Source: Methylorubrum populi (GTDB lineage Bacteria > Pseudomonadota > Alphaproteobacteria > Rhizobiales > Beijerinckiaceae). Taken from it: a stretch of 64,000 nucleotides of DNA. The notes under the pieces are model-generated. The model saw only the letters and a program-made list of their open reading frames with translations, was not told the origin of the DNA and did not search any database. Of this stretch, positions 17,709-27,624 are shown one piece after another. How positions within the stretch are numbered: the first letter of the stretch is position 1; every line of letters starts with the position of its first letter. A program made the position numbers and the translations under genes. The stretch lies in NCBI RefSeq assembly GCF_002355515.1, contig NZ_AP014809.1, positions 1,244,001 to 1,308,000 on the forward strand, given 5' to 3'.

Positions 17709-18122
17709 CTACCGTTCACCGATCGGCCGCAGCGGACCGTTGAAGGGGCCCGGCTTCATACCGTGTTCGCGGGCACGCGCCCCGATCAGGGCCTGGCCGC
17801 CCAGCAGAGAGGCGATCGGCGCGGACTGCATCTCGACGCTGTTGAGGGCCCGCCCGATCTGCCGCCCCTCCCACCACAGTTCGGCGAAGAGCAGAGCGAG
17901 AACTCCGAGCAGCCCCCAGGTCGTGAGATCCCAACCGAGGATGTAGACCCCGTAGGGCGGCGACAGGGCGGTTCCGAGATGCGACAGGCCGATCGCCGCC
18001 GCGAAGCCGAGGACGAGGATCAGGGGCAGCCGCATGGTCAGGCGCCGGTAGTGGCTCAGGGCGCGGTTGAGATCCTCGATCGAGGAGTGATCGAGACGGA
18101 GCGGCGCGGAGCTGTACGTCAC
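17709..18122 (-). CDS. Small inner-membrane protein with two TM segments
   Basis: GTG 18122 follows AAGGAC. The 137-residue product has a short polar N-terminus (TYSSAPLRLDHSSIEDLNRA), then two hydrophobic helices (LPLILVLGFAAAIGLSHL and TTWGLLGVLALLFAELWW, about residues 32-82). A C-terminal soluble part follows. The arrangement suggests a small inner-membrane protein with both ends in the cytoplasm. It lies between queE and a decayed gene, and no family is recognised. Confidence 0.65.
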   Translation of the reverse strand: MTYSSAPLRLDHSSIEDLNRALSHYRRLTMRLPLILVLGFAAAIGLSHLGTALSPPYGVYILGWDLTTWGLLGVLALLFAELWWEGRQIGRALNSVEMQSAPIASLLGGQALIGARAREHGMKPGPFNGPLRPIGER

Positions 18123-18243
18123 GGGCGGGTCCTTCGGTGATTCCGGGCGGCCCGCGTCGAGGCGGCACCGCCCGGGCGAGCGTGGCCGAGGGCCCCGCCG
18201 GATGCAACCGGCGGCCGCTCCTGACCGCCCGGCTCCCGCTGCG

Positions 18244-18876
18244 CTACGGAATCCCGATGATCTTGTGGGTCTGGAGCGAGAGGCGCCAGCGGGCATCCGA
18301 CCGGCAATAGGCCACCGCCTTCGCGGTGTTGGCGGCGGCCTCCGGCCCGTCCATGGGCTGGAGGAAGCGGTGGCGGAAGGGCAGATCGGCGAAGTGCTCG
18401 GGGCGCGCCTCCGCCTGCGGGAAGACGAGCTTCAACTCGTCGCCCGTGGTCTGGACCAGCGGATTTCCGGCCTTCGGGCTCACGCAGATCCAGTCGATGC
18501 CGGGCGGGGCGGGCAGCGTGCCGTTGGTCTCCACCGCGACCTCGAAGCCGCGGGCATGGACGGCGGCGATCAGGGCCGGGTCGAGCTGGCGCAGGGGCTC
18601 GCCGCCGGTGAACACGACGTAGCGGTTGGCCCCGCCCCCGGCCCAGGTCGCGGCGATGGCCTCGGCCAGAGTTTCGGCGGATGCGAAGCGCCCGCCGCCC
18701 TCGCCGTCCATGCCGATGAAATCGGTGTCGCAGAAGCGGCAGGCGGCGCCCGCCCGGTCCTCCTCGCGGCCGGACCAGAGATTGCAGCCGGAGAAGCGGC
18801 AGAACACCGCTGCGCGCCCGGCCTGGGCCCCCTCGCCCTGCAATGTGTGGAACAGTTCCTTGACCGCGTAGGACAT
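18244..18876 (-). CDS. queE: 7-carboxy-7-deazaguanine synthase QueE (radical SAM)
   Basis: This radical SAM enzyme contracts carboxytetrahydropterin to 7-carboxy-7-deazaguanine, between QueD and QueC. The 210-residue protein starts MSYAVKELFHTLQGEGAQAG, and its cluster motif is CRFSGCNLWSGREEDR ... CRFCD, i.e. CX4C with a longer insert and then CX2C, as in the variant QueE group. GGEPLRQ and the substrate-side VETNGT motif follow. ATG 18876 begins the conserved core. It is transcribed in the same direction as queDC but separated by about 2 kb of other genes. Confidence 0.95.
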   Translation of the reverse strand: MSYAVKELFHTLQGEGAQAGRAAVFCRFSGCNLWSGREEDRAGAACRFCDTDFIGMDGEGGGRFASAETLAEAIAATWAGGGANRYVVFTGGEPLRQLDPALIAAVHARGFEVAVETNGTLPAPPGIDWICVSPKAGNPLVQTTGDELKLVFPQAEARPEHFADLPFRHRFLQPMDGPEAAANTAKAVAYCRSDARWRLSLQTHKIIGIP

Positions 18877-19147
18877 CGTCGCGCTTTTCTGCCAGGGCTT
18901 GCCCTTACCCCCGGGAGGTCCGGAAGACCAAGCGCGGCACGATTTCCGGGAACGCAACCCGGATCGGCAGCTTAACCGTGGGCAAAACCCCTTGGTCTGC
19001 CATGCTCTCGCCACGGAGGGCACGTTGATGAACGGATCTCCTCGATCCGACGCGTTCCGGACGTATCCCTCGCGATGGTCCGGGGCCGGCAACGGAATTC
19101 ATGCTCCGCGGCGTCCCGCGCCCTCACACCCTTTCGAGATTGGCCCG

Positions 19148-20641
19148 ATGGTGAACCGTGTTTGGGGACGGCTGATCGGCTCGCTCACCGCCCTCGGCCT
19201 GATGGTCGGGGCGGCCTCGGCGGTGACGGCGCCGATCCTCGTCGTCGATGCCGAATCCGGCAAGGTGCTCTACAGCCAGGGCGCGACCGATCCCTGGTAT
19301 CCGGCCTCGATCACCAAGCTGATGACGACCTACGTCGCCCTCGACATGGTGCGGCAAGGCAAGGTCTCCCTCGACACCCTGCTGACGGTCTCGCCGGCCG
19401 CCGCCGCCGAGCCGCCCTCGAAGATGGGCTTCAAGCCGGGCACGCAGATCACCCTCGACAACGCCCTCAAGATCATCATGGTCAAGTCGGCCAACGACGT
19501 GTCCTGGGCGATCGGCGAGGGGCTCGGCGGCTCCGTCGAGGGCTTCGCCGACATGATGAACGAGACCGCGCACCGGATCGGCATGCGCGAGAGCCGCTGG
19601 TACAACCCCAACGGCCTGCCCGAGCCGCGGCAATGGACGAGCGCCCGCGACATGGCCATCCTGGCCCGGGCGCTGATGCGCGACTTCCCCAACCAGCAGG
19701 CGCTGTTCTCGATCTCGGCGATCCAGTTCGGCAAGTCGGTGATGGCCAACCATAACGGCCTGCTCGGGCGCTATCCCGGAGCCGACGGCATGAAGACCGG
19801 CTTCATCTGCTCGGGCGGCTTCAACGTGGTGGCGACCGCGACCCGCGGCGGCCGGCGCATCATCGCGGTGGTGATGGGCCAGCCGAGCGCCCGCGAGCGC
19901 GACATCAAGGCCGCCGACCTGTTCGATTACGGCTTCGGCCAGTCGGCGGGCTGGACCGCGCCGACGCTCGAGTCGCTGCCGGCCTCCAACGTCGCCGCCC
20001 CGCCGGACATGCGGCCCTACATCTGCGACAAGCGCAAGCCGATGCCGGTGGACGAGGGCCCCGGTGCCCTGACCGCGAGCGGTCCCGGTGCCGACAGCGC
20101 CACGACGCAGCTTCTCGGCTCGGCCACGCCCGACGCCTCCAACCTCGCCTTCGCCGCCCTCGGCAACGCCAATGTCCGCGGCCGCACCCTGCCGCCGCGG
20201 GCACCGCTGCAGCCCATCCCGGTCTGGATCGGCAGCAGCCCGACCGAGGGCGCGATGGCGCTGGCCCGCGAGGAGCAGGAGGCGCAGGCCGCCAAGCAGG
20301 CGGCCAAGCAGGCCGCGCTCGAAGCGGCCCAGCGCAAGCGCGCCGAGGCCAAGGCCGCCAAGGACGCGGCCAAGCAGGCCGCCTCGGAGAAGGCCGCCAA
20401 GGCCCGCGCGGCCGCGGTGACGGCGCCGAAGCCGGCCACCAAGACCGCCGGCAAGGACAAGGGCGTGCCCGCCGCGACCAGCGCCTACACCTCGGTCGAG
20501 GTCGCCCCCAAGGCTGCGGCCAAGGAAGCCGCGAAAGCGTCTCACAAGCCGGCCCACAAGCCGGCGGCCAAGAAGCCCGAGGCGAAGCCCGCCGCCAAGA
20601 AGGCGGACAAGCCGACCAAGGCGAAGAACGACGAGTCGTAG
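19148..20641 (+). CDS. D-alanyl-D-alanine carboxypeptidase (PBP5/6, DacC/DacF type) with Lys/Ala-rich tail
   Basis: Removes the terminal D-Ala of peptidoglycan side chains in the periplasm. The 497-residue product has a signal sequence (residues 1-26, MVNRVWGRLIGSLTALGLMV). The penicillin-binding triad is present: SITK at 54-57, SAN at 114-116 and KTG at 216-218. The catalytic part ends near residue 300. From about 365 on the protein is made of Lys/Ala/Pro repeats (AAKQAAKQAALEAAQRKRAE, KASHKPAHKPAAKKPEAK), resembling histone H1 tails. Family members are usually near 400 residues, so the tail is extra. ATG 19028 is a possible longer start. Confidence 0.9.
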   Translation: MVNRVWGRLIGSLTALGLMVGAASAVTAPILVVDAESGKVLYSQGATDPWYPASITKLMTTYVALDMVRQGKVSLDTLLTVSPAAAAEPPSKMGFKPGTQITLDNALKIIMVKSANDVSWAIGEGLGGSVEGFADMMNETAHRIGMRESRWYNPNGLPEPRQWTSARDMAILARALMRDFPNQQALFSISAIQFGKSVMANHNGLLGRYPGADGMKTGFICSGGFNVVATATRGGRRIIAVVMGQPSARERDIKAADLFDYGFGQSAGWTAPTLESLPASNVAAPPDMRPYICDKRKPMPVDEGPGALTASGPGADSATTQLLGSATPDASNLAFAALGNANVRGRTLPPRAPLQPIPVWIGSSPTEGAMALAREEQEAQAAKQAAKQAALEAAQRKRAEAKAAKDAAKQAASEKAAKARAAAVTAPKPATKTAGKDKGVPAATSAYTSVEVAPKAAAKEAAKASHKPAHKPAAKKPEAKPAAKKADKPTKAKNDES

Positions 20642-20823
20642 GGGTTTTCGCGGGCATCCGGCACCGTCATATCGGGGGCGAGACACGCTGCGAGATCCTA
20701 CTCCCCTCCCCGCCCGCGATCGGGTGGGAGCGGGCTTCACGGCCTTCTGACCGAGGCATGAAGCCGGACGCCCAGCGGGGGTGAGGCGTTCGCGGTGAAT
20801 TCGACTTCGAGAGCCGTCCCGCC

Positions 20824-21948
<1,125 letters not shown>

Positions 21949-22004
21949 AACGCGTTCGCGCAAGCGAGAAGGCTGTCACGACGCGGCAGCCTCTTCCCGC
22001 TCTC

Positions 22005-22018
22005 GTCGCGCCCTGGAT
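22005..22018 (+). repeat. 14-bp direct repeat, copy 1
   Basis: GTCGCGCCCTGGAT occurs here, just upstream of the GIY-YIG gene, and again at 22376-22389 just downstream of it. The match is exact over 14 bp. It may be an insertion target duplication or a chance repeat. Confidence 0.5.
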
Positions 22019-22062
22019 TGCTACGATCAAAGCGGGAACGGCTTGGCCCCGAGGCGCGATCG

Positions 22063-22350
22063 ATGCGGCAGCCTGTCGTCTACATCATGGCGAGTGCCCG
22101 CAACGGGACGCTCTACACCGGCGTCACTTCGAACCTTCCGCGCCGTGCCTACGAACATCGAGCCAAGCTGACGGAAGGCTTCACAGCCCGCTACGGCTGC
22201 AAGCTTCTGGTCTGGTACGAGCCGCACGAAACAATGATCGAGGCCATTTCGCGCGAGAAGCAGATCAAGGCTGGCTCACGAAGCAGGAAGCTGGCCCTGA
22301 TCGAACGATTCAATCCCGATTGGCGCGATCTTTATCCCGATCTCGCCTGA
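22063..22350 (+). CDS. GIY-YIG domain nuclease-like protein
   Basis: A 95-residue protein with the GIY-YIG signature split as VVYIMASARNGTLYTGVT, and arginine (RAYEH) and glutamate residues in their family positions. Small single-domain members of this family cut or process DNA structures, but many are uncharacterised. ATG 22063 follows GAGG. Direct 14-bp repeats flank the gene, and the gene has no co-oriented partner close by, so a mobile history is possible. Confidence 0.8.
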   Translation: MRQPVVYIMASARNGTLYTGVTSNLPRRAYEHRAKLTEGFTARYGCKLLVWYEPHETMIEAISREKQIKAGSRSRKLALIERFNPDWRDLYPDLA

Positions 22351-22375
22351 TATCCTGCGCGTGCGTCGGGCCAAT

Positions 22376-22389
22376 GTCGCGCCCTGGAT
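22376..22389 (+). repeat. 14-bp direct repeat, copy 2
   Basis: An exact second copy of GTCGCGCCCTGGAT (see 22005-22018), placed 26 bp after the GIY-YIG stop codon. Confidence 0.5.
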
Positions 22390-22429
22390 CGATCGCGCCG
22401 AACCTCGCGATGCCGGGAGAGATGAAAGA

Positions 22430-22753
22430 CTACTCGTCCTCGCCGAACCTGTCGGCGAGCAGCGCCTCGATCGCGTCGAGGGCGGCGCCCGCATCGTCGC
22501 CCACGGCGACGACGGCGATCGTGGTGCCCTTGGCCGCGCCCAGCGTCAGCAGGCCCATGATCGAGCGCCCGCCGACCGTCTCGCCGCCGCGGGTCACGGT
22601 CACGCAAGCGCCGAAGCGCTCGACCGTCTGCACGAATTTGGCCGAGGCGCGGGCGTGCAGGCCGCGGCGGTTGATGATCGGCAGGATCCGGACGAGACCG
22701 CCCTCGGGCACCTCCGGCTGCGGCTCGACCTCGCCGTCCACGCTCTCGCTCAT
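22430..22753 (-). CDS. ptsH: HPr phosphocarrier protein of the regulatory PTS
   Basis: A 107-residue HPr with an acidic N-terminal extension of about 20 residues. The phosphorylatable histidine lies in NRRGLHARASA (H33), and the regulatory serine in GGRSIMGLLTL (S64) matches Ser46 of classical HPr, the HprK target. It is the last gene of chvI-chvG-hprK-EIIA-ptsH on the reverse strand. ATG 22753 has AAGG at -7. It takes phosphate from an EI/PtsP elsewhere and passes it to the EIIA protein beside it. Confidence 0.9.
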   Translation of the reverse strand: MSESVDGEVEPQPEVPEGGLVRILPIINRRGLHARASAKFVQTVERFGACVTVTRGGETVGGRSIMGLLTLGAAKGTTIAVVAVGDDAGAALDAIEALLADRFGEDE

Positions 22754-22886
22754 CGCCTTCGGCACTCCCTCCCCCCGCCGCTTCCGTGCGGATCGCGACG
22801 CGTCGAGGCGCATCGTTCCGGAGGCGGGACGACGTGGTTAAGCCGGGAGCGGGGCGAAGGAAAGGCCGTGCGGTGGAGAGATCGGG

Positions 22887-23288
22887 CTACTTGCCTGCAA
22901 GAACCCGCGAGGCGACATTGATGTACTTGCGGCCCGCCTCCTGCGCGTGGAGCACGGCATCGCCGAGACTCTCGGCCTCACGCACGCTGGCGAGCTTGAT
23001 CAGCATCGGCAGATTGATCCCGGCGACCACCTCGACCTGGCCGCCGTTCATACACGACAGGGCGAGGTTCGACGGGGTACCGCCGAACATGTCGGTGAGA
23101 ACCACGACCCCCTGACCGGAGTTGACCCGGCCCACGGCGGACATGATGTCGCCGCGACGCAGCTCCATATCGTCCTCCGGGCCGATCGTGATCGTCTCGA
23201 CCTGCTTCTGAGGGCCGACGACATGCTCCAGAGCGGCCTTGAACTCGGTCGCCAACAGCCCGTGGGTGACGAGCACCATTCCAATCAT
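22887..23288 (-). CDS. PTS EIIA protein, mannose family (regulatory)
   Basis: A 133-residue protein beginning MIGMVLVTHGLLATEFKAAL; His9 in VTHG is the family phosphorylation site. DMFGGTPSNLAL is the second conserved motif. In Alphaproteobacteria, a lone EIIA(Man) next to HPr and HprK is part of a regulatory rather than a transport PTS. It sits 133 bp upstream of ptsH and 126 bp downstream of hprK on the same strand. No EIIB or EIIC of the mannose family is nearby. Confidence 0.9.
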   Translation of the reverse strand: MIGMVLVTHGLLATEFKAALEHVVGPQKQVETITIGPEDDMELRRGDIMSAVGRVNSGQGVVVLTDMFGGTPSNLALSCMNGGQVEVVAGINLPMLIKLASVREAESLGDAVLHAQEAGRKYINVASRVLAGK

Positions 23289-23414
23289 CGAAGCGTGTTC
23301 CAACGCCCTGTGAGCGGAGACGCCATCTTGTGCAGCGCAAGGTGAAGCGCAAGCGGGTCGCGTCGCTTTTGACGAACGCAACGTCGCTACCATGACATGG
23401 AGGTGGCAGCCGCG

Positions 23415-23930
23415 CTACACATCGCGGACGCCACCGGGCACGAGAGCCGCCGGGTGCGTCCGCATTGCCACGCCGGCTCGAAGCGCCTCGCGAATCAGGT
23501 ATTCGCGGGGATGACGCGGATCAAGGACGAGGCGCGGGAGTGCGACGCCGAGGACCAGGGCCGTCTCCGCCGTCTCGGGCAGGCGCTCGGCCTCCGCCAC
23601 GAGATCGACCACGAGGCGGAGCACCGCGGCCGGCGCGTGGCGCGCGAGGCGGCGAGGCCCCAGGCCGCGGATCTCGATCAGGCCGGCGAGCGCCGGGTGG
23701 GGCCGGGCGACGAGGCGGGCGTGATGCGCCTCCAGCCGGATGCGGTCGTCGCCGACGAGGCGGGCATGGCGCCCTTCGAGGAAGAAGCGGTCGAGGAGCG
23801 CGAGGCAGAGGGCGGACTTGCCGGAACCGGACGGTCCGCGGATCAGCACCCCGGCTTCATCGAGGAGCACGCAGCTCGCGTGGACCGTCTCTCCTGTCGG
23901 CTCGCCCCCGAGGATGCCCTCCCCGCTCAT
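23415..23930 (-). CDS. hprK: HPr kinase/phosphorylase, short alphaproteobacterial form
   Basis: A 171-residue C-terminal-type HprK that phosphorylates HPr on its regulatory serine. The Walker A loop GPSGSGKSAL is at residues 32-41, and LVGDDRIRLEAHHARL and EIRGLGPRRLA are further conserved motifs. The N-terminal domain of Gram-positive HprK is absent, as is normal in this group. ATG 23930 overlaps the chvG stop by four bases (ATGA), so expression is coupled to the two-component system. It acts on the HPr encoded two genes downstream. Confidence 0.9.
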   Translation of the reverse strand: MSGEGILGGEPTGETVHASCVLLDEAGVLIRGPSGSGKSALCLALLDRFFLEGRHARLVGDDRIRLEAHHARLVARPHPALAGLIEIRGLGPRRLARHAPAAVLRLVVDLVAEAERLPETAETALVLGVALPRLVLDPRHPREYLIREALRAGVAMRTHPAALVPGGVRDV

Positions 23931-25777
23931 GCGGCGAGGTCGTCCTCGCCGTAGCGGTCGGCCCGGGGGGCGACGGGCAGGCGTACGATGAAGCGGGCGC
24001 CGCGCACCGTCGGATGCCCCTCCTCGTCGGCCGGGCCGGGGCGGTTCTCGGCGCGGATCGTGCCGTGATGGGCCTGGATGATCTGCCGGGAGATCGACAG
24101 GCCGAGCCCGGAATTCTGGCCGAAGCCCTGTTCCGGCCGGTCGGTGTAGAAGCGCTCGAAGATCCGCTCCAGGGCATGTTCGGGAATGCCCGGCCCCTCG
24201 TCCTCGACCACAAATTCGACCTCGTTCTTGAGGCGGCGCAGCGCCACCCGCACCTTGGCGCCCGGCGGCGAGAAGGAGCGGGCGTTGTCGAGCAGGTTGT
24301 TGACGACCTGCCCGAGCCGGCTGTCGTGGCCGATGATGCGGAACGGATCCTCGATCTCCGCGCCGGGCCGCTCGATGTCGAACTGGATTACCGCGGCGTT
24401 GGCGCGCCGCCGCTCGTTGGCGACCGAGGTCACGGTGGTGAGGAGCTTGCCGAGATCGACCCGGCGCGCTTCGGCGCGGGCGAGTTCCGCGTCGAGGCGG
24501 GAGGCGTCGGAGATGTCCGAGATCAGACGGTCGAGGCGCCTCACGTCGTGCTGGATGATCTGCATCAGCCGGCTGCGCGACTCGTCGGTCTTGGCGAGCG
24601 GCAGGGTCTCGACGGCGCTGCGCAGGGAGGTGAGCGGGTTCTTCAGCTCGTGGCTGACATCGGCGGCGAAGCTCTCGATGGCGTCGAGCCGGCGGTAGAG
24701 CGCCTGGGTCATGTCGCGCAGCGCGCCCGACAGGTGGCCGATCTCGTCGGTGCGGCCCGTGAAGTCGGGGATCTCCTGGCGCGACTTGATGCCCCGGCGC
24801 ACCCGCTCGGCGGCGTCGGCGAGGCGGCGCACCGGCCCGGCGATGGCCCCCGCGAGCAGGATCGACAGCACCAGCATCACCGCGGCCGCGACGAGGAACA
24901 CCTGGAGCAGGCCGAAGCGCTCGGAGGCGATCACCCGGTCGATGTCGCCGCCCTGCGTCGAGACCATCAGCACGCCGCGCACCGAGCCGGCCCGCTGGAT
25001 CGGCACCGCCACCGAGACGATGGTCTCGCCGCGCTCGTTGCGCCGGGAGATGGTGCCGCGCGAACCCTTGAGCGCCGCCTGGACCTCGCGGAAGGCGCGC
25101 CCGTCCTGCGGGCCGGCCTCCTCCTGGGCCGAGCGCTCGCTGACGACGAGGCCGAGGATGCGGTTGCCGATGAAGTCCCAGATCCGCTCCAGCACGTTGG
25201 GCTTGGGCGGCTTCACCGCCGTGTCGCTGCGGGCGATGTCGCCGCGGGCGTAGAGCGAGCGGGTATCGAACAGCAGGCTGCCCTCGCGGTCGTAGACCCG
25301 GGCGCGGTTGCCCGTCGGCGTCACGAGGCGGCGCAGCAGGGGGGCGACCTTCTCGGGGTTGAGCGAGAAGGCGAGCGAGGCGGGGTCATCCTCGAAGTCG
25401 CGGCCCTCGCCGGCCTGCTGCTGCAAGAGCTTGTCGGGATCGACCCGGATCGTGTCGGTGTCGACGGAAGCCTGGGCGGCGATGGCGCCGGCGATGATGT
25501 CGCCCTGGATCAGCAGGCTCTGCACGCGGGCCTGGATCAGCCCCTGGCGGAACTGGTTCAGGTAGAGGAAGCCGAACAGGAGGACGATGAGCCCGACGAG
25601 ATTGAGCACCACGATGCGGCGCGTCAGGCTCGACGAGGCGCGCTGGCCGACCGCGTTCCAGAGGTCGCGCGGCCAGGTCAGCGGCGGGCGGGTGAGGGAG
25701 CCGACGAGCCGCGCGAGGAGGCCGGGGCGGGCCTGGGCCTCATCGGAATCGGGCTGGCGGGACAGGGGGGCGAGCAT
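23927..25777 (-). CDS. chvG: Sensor histidine kinase ChvG/ExoS
   Basis: A 616-residue membrane histidine kinase of the acid- and envelope-stress sensing ChvG type. TM1 is at about residues 54-74, followed by a large periplasmic sensor domain. TM2 is near 290-312, then HAMP, then the H-box FAADVSHELKNPL with H377. The C-terminal HATPase holds the G-box near GQNSGLGLSISRQI. It pairs with ChvI upstream (28 bp between genes). In rhizobia ChvGI controls exopolysaccharide, flagella and acid response; whether it does so here is inference. Confidence 0.9.
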   Translation of the reverse strand: MLAPLSRQPDSDEAQARPGLLARLVGSLTRPPLTWPRDLWNAVGQRASSSLTRRIVVLNLVGLIVLLFGFLYLNQFRQGLIQARVQSLLIQGDIIAGAIAAQASVDTDTIRVDPDKLLQQQAGEGRDFEDDPASLAFSLNPEKVAPLLRRLVTPTGNRARVYDREGSLLFDTRSLYARGDIARSDTAVKPPKPNVLERIWDFIGNRILGLVVSERSAQEEAGPQDGRAFREVQAALKGSRGTISRRNERGETIVSVAVPIQRAGSVRGVLMVSTQGGDIDRVIASERFGLLQVFLVAAAVMLVLSILLAGAIAGPVRRLADAAERVRRGIKSRQEIPDFTGRTDEIGHLSGALRDMTQALYRRLDAIESFAADVSHELKNPLTSLRSAVETLPLAKTDESRSRLMQIIQHDVRRLDRLISDISDASRLDAELARAEARRVDLGKLLTTVTSVANERRRANAAVIQFDIERPGAEIEDPFRIIGHDSRLGQVVNNLLDNARSFSPPGAKVRVALRRLKNEVEFVVEDEGPGIPEHALERIFERFYTDRPEQGFGQNSGLGLSISRQIIQAHHGTIRAENRPGPADEEGHPTVRGARFIVRLPVAPRADRYGEDDLAA

Positions 25778-25805
25778 CGACGGACGGGATCTCCCGGAAA
25801 TCGTC

Positions 25806-26519
25806 TCAACCCTCCTTGAACCGGTAGCCGACGCCGTAGAGCGTCTCGATCATGTCGAAGCTCTGGTCCGTCACCTTGAACTTCTTGCGCAGCCGCTTGA
25901 TGTGGCTGTCGATGGTGCGGTCGTCGACATAGACCTGATCGTCGTAGGCCGCGTCCATCAGGGCGTTGCGGCTCTTCACGACGCCGGGGCGCTGGGCCAG
26001 CGCCTGGAGGATCAGGAACTCGGTGACGGTGAGCGTCACCGGCTCGCCCTTCCAGGTGCAGGTATGGCGCTCGGGATCCATCATCAGCTGGCCGCGCTCG
26101 AGCGAACGGGCGGCGGCGTCGGCCTCGCGGGCCGCGGCGCCGGGGGTGGCGTCCTTCGGAGCGAAGCGGCGCAGCACCGCCTTGACCCGCTCGACCAGCA
26201 GGCGCTGCGAGAACGGCTTATGGATGAAGTCGTCGGCGCCCATCTTGAGGCCGAACAATTCGTCGATCTCCTCGTCCTTCGAGGTGAGGAAGATCACGGG
26301 AAGGTCCGATTTCTGCCGCAGGCGTCTGAGAAGCTCCATTCCGTCCATGCGCGGCATCTTGATGTCGAAGATGGCGAGATCGGGCGGGGAGTGACGCAGG
26401 CCGTCGAGCGCCGAGGCGCCGTCGGTGTAGGTCTGGATGCGGTAGCCCTCGGTCTCCAGCGCGATCGAGACGGAGGTCAGGATGTTGCGGTCGTCGTCGA
26501 CGAGGGCGATCGTGGGCAT
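25806..26519 (-). CDS. chvI: Response regulator ChvI
   Basis: A 237-residue OmpR/PhoB-type regulator. The receiver domain begins [12 protein letters not shown], with acceptor D52 in [11 protein letters not shown] and switch lysine in IHKPFS. The winged-helix DNA-binding domain covers the C-terminal third ([17 protein letters not shown] ... [11 protein letters not shown] ... LYGVGYRF). ATG 26519 has AGGGAAA upstream. It is first in the chvI-chvG-hprK-EIIA-ptsH cluster, with its promoter in the 300-bp divergent region before the HugZ-like gene. Confidence 0.92.
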   Translation of the reverse strand: MPTIALVDDDRNILTSVSIALETEGYRIQTYTDGASALDGLRHSPPDLAIFDIKMPRMDGMELLRRLRQKSDLPVIFLTSKDEEIDELFGLKMGADDFIHKPFSQRLLVERVKAVLRRFAPKDATPGAAAREADAAARSLERGQLMMDPERHTCTWKGEPVTLTVTEFLILQALAQRPGVVKSRNALMDAAYDDQVYVDDRTIDSHIKRLRKKFKVTDQSFDMIETLYGVGYRFKEG

Positions 26520-26799
26520 GCAGTTTCCCTGACTTGACGCGGCGCGCGCGCCGCCCCGGGCGCGTCCTTGGCGGGCCCGCAACGGGGGTGAACGGCCGCC
26601 GCAAACCGGGGCCGCCCTCCGTCGCGGCGGGTCTCGTCCTTTACGACCATCGTTCGAAAAAAGCGAGCGGCAGTCTAAGCTTGGCCGTATCGGCCGGCTC
26701 GGCGAAGGGACCCCAAGACAAAAAATAGGGCGGACAACGCGCCGCGCCCGGCCTCGCCGTCGGCTCTTCTGCGCGCACCCTGCACCGCGCTATGCTCGT

Positions 26800-26815
26800 T
26801 CCCGAAATTTCGGGA
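26800..26815. promoter_or_regulatory. Perfect 16-bp palindrome at the ribosome binding site of the HugZ-like gene
   Basis: TCCCGAAATTTCGGGA is an exact inverted repeat ending 11 bp before the ATG at 26827. Its right arm includes the CGGGAGAA region that would serve as Shine-Dalgarno. It could be an operator for a metal- or heme-responsive repressor, or a hairpin that hides the ribosome binding site. Neither is shown. Confidence 0.5.
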
Positions 26816-26826
26816 GAACGGTTTCC

Positions 26827-27624
26827 ATGGCCAACGACGCGACGCCGCCCGTGCAGGAACGGCGCGGACCGGCCGAACCTCTGCCCGCATCCGAGGCGCC
26901 CTTCGACGCGATCGGGCTCGCCCGGCACCTGCTGCGCAGCGTGCGCTCGGGGGCGCTCGCCACGATCGACGCGACCGACGGCACGCCCTTCGCCTCCCTG
27001 GTCACCATCGCCACGGACGTCGACGGCACGCCCCTGATGCTGATGTCGCGGCTCTCCGCGCATACGCGCAATCTCGACAAGGACCCGCGCGCCTCGCTGT
27101 TGTTCTCGGTGGGCGGCAAGGGCGACCCGCTGGCCCATCCGCGCCTGACCGTGACGGGGCGCGCCACGCGCACGGACGAGAAGCGGGTCCGCGAACGCTT
27201 CCTGGCGCGGCACCCGAAGGCCAAGCTCTACGCCGACTTCCCCGATTTCGGCTTCTTCACCCTCGCGCCCCTCGCGGGCCACCTCAACGGGGGCTTCGCC
27301 AAGGCGGCCACTTTGACGCCGCAGGAACTCATCCTCGACATGGCCGGGGCCGAGGCGGTGGTGGCGGGCGAGCGCGGCGCCGTCGAGCACATGAACGCGG
27401 ATCATGCCGACGCGCTCGCCCTCTACGCCGCGGGCGCGGGCGAGGCCGGCACCGGCTGGCGGCTCACCGGGCTCGACCCGGAGGGTCTCGACCTGATGGC
27501 CGGCGAGCGCACGGCGCGGGTGCCCTATCCCGAGCCGGTGCGCGACATGGGGAGCTTGCGCAAGACCCTGGTGGCGATGGCCGCCGCGGCGCGGGCCGGT
27601 TCCGCACCTCATCCGGAGGCCTGA
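26827..27624 (+). CDS. HugZ-family / pyridoxamine 5'-phosphate oxidase-like protein with DUF2470
   Basis: A 265-residue protein with an N-terminal split-barrel flavin- or heme-binding domain (LLRSVRSGALATIDATDGTP and DKDPRASLLFSVGGKGDPLA, about residues 35-165). The C-terminal DUF2470 domain contains EHMNADHADALALYA. This arrangement occurs in HugZ-type proteins linked to heme use. No signal peptide, so cytoplasmic. A perfect palindrome overlaps the ribosome binding site. Heme binding is inferred only from the family. Confidence 0.85.
   Translation: MANDATPPVQERRGPAEPLPASEAPFDAIGLARHLLRSVRSGALATIDATDGTPFASLVTIATDVDGTPLMLMSRLSAHTRNLDKDPRASLLFSVGGKGDPLAHPRLTVTGRATRTDEKRVRERFLARHPKAKLYADFPDFGFFTLAPLAGHLNGGFAKAATLTPQELILDMAGAEAVVAGERGAVEHMNADHADALALYAAGAGEAGTGWRLTGLDPEGLDLMAGERTARVPYPEPVRDMGSLRKTLVAMAAAARAGSAPHPEA

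Noticed and set aside
23465-25819. A 784-codon forward-strand frame opposite hprK and chvG
   Set aside because: Composition is typical of antisense to GC-rich genes; hprK and chvG are certain.
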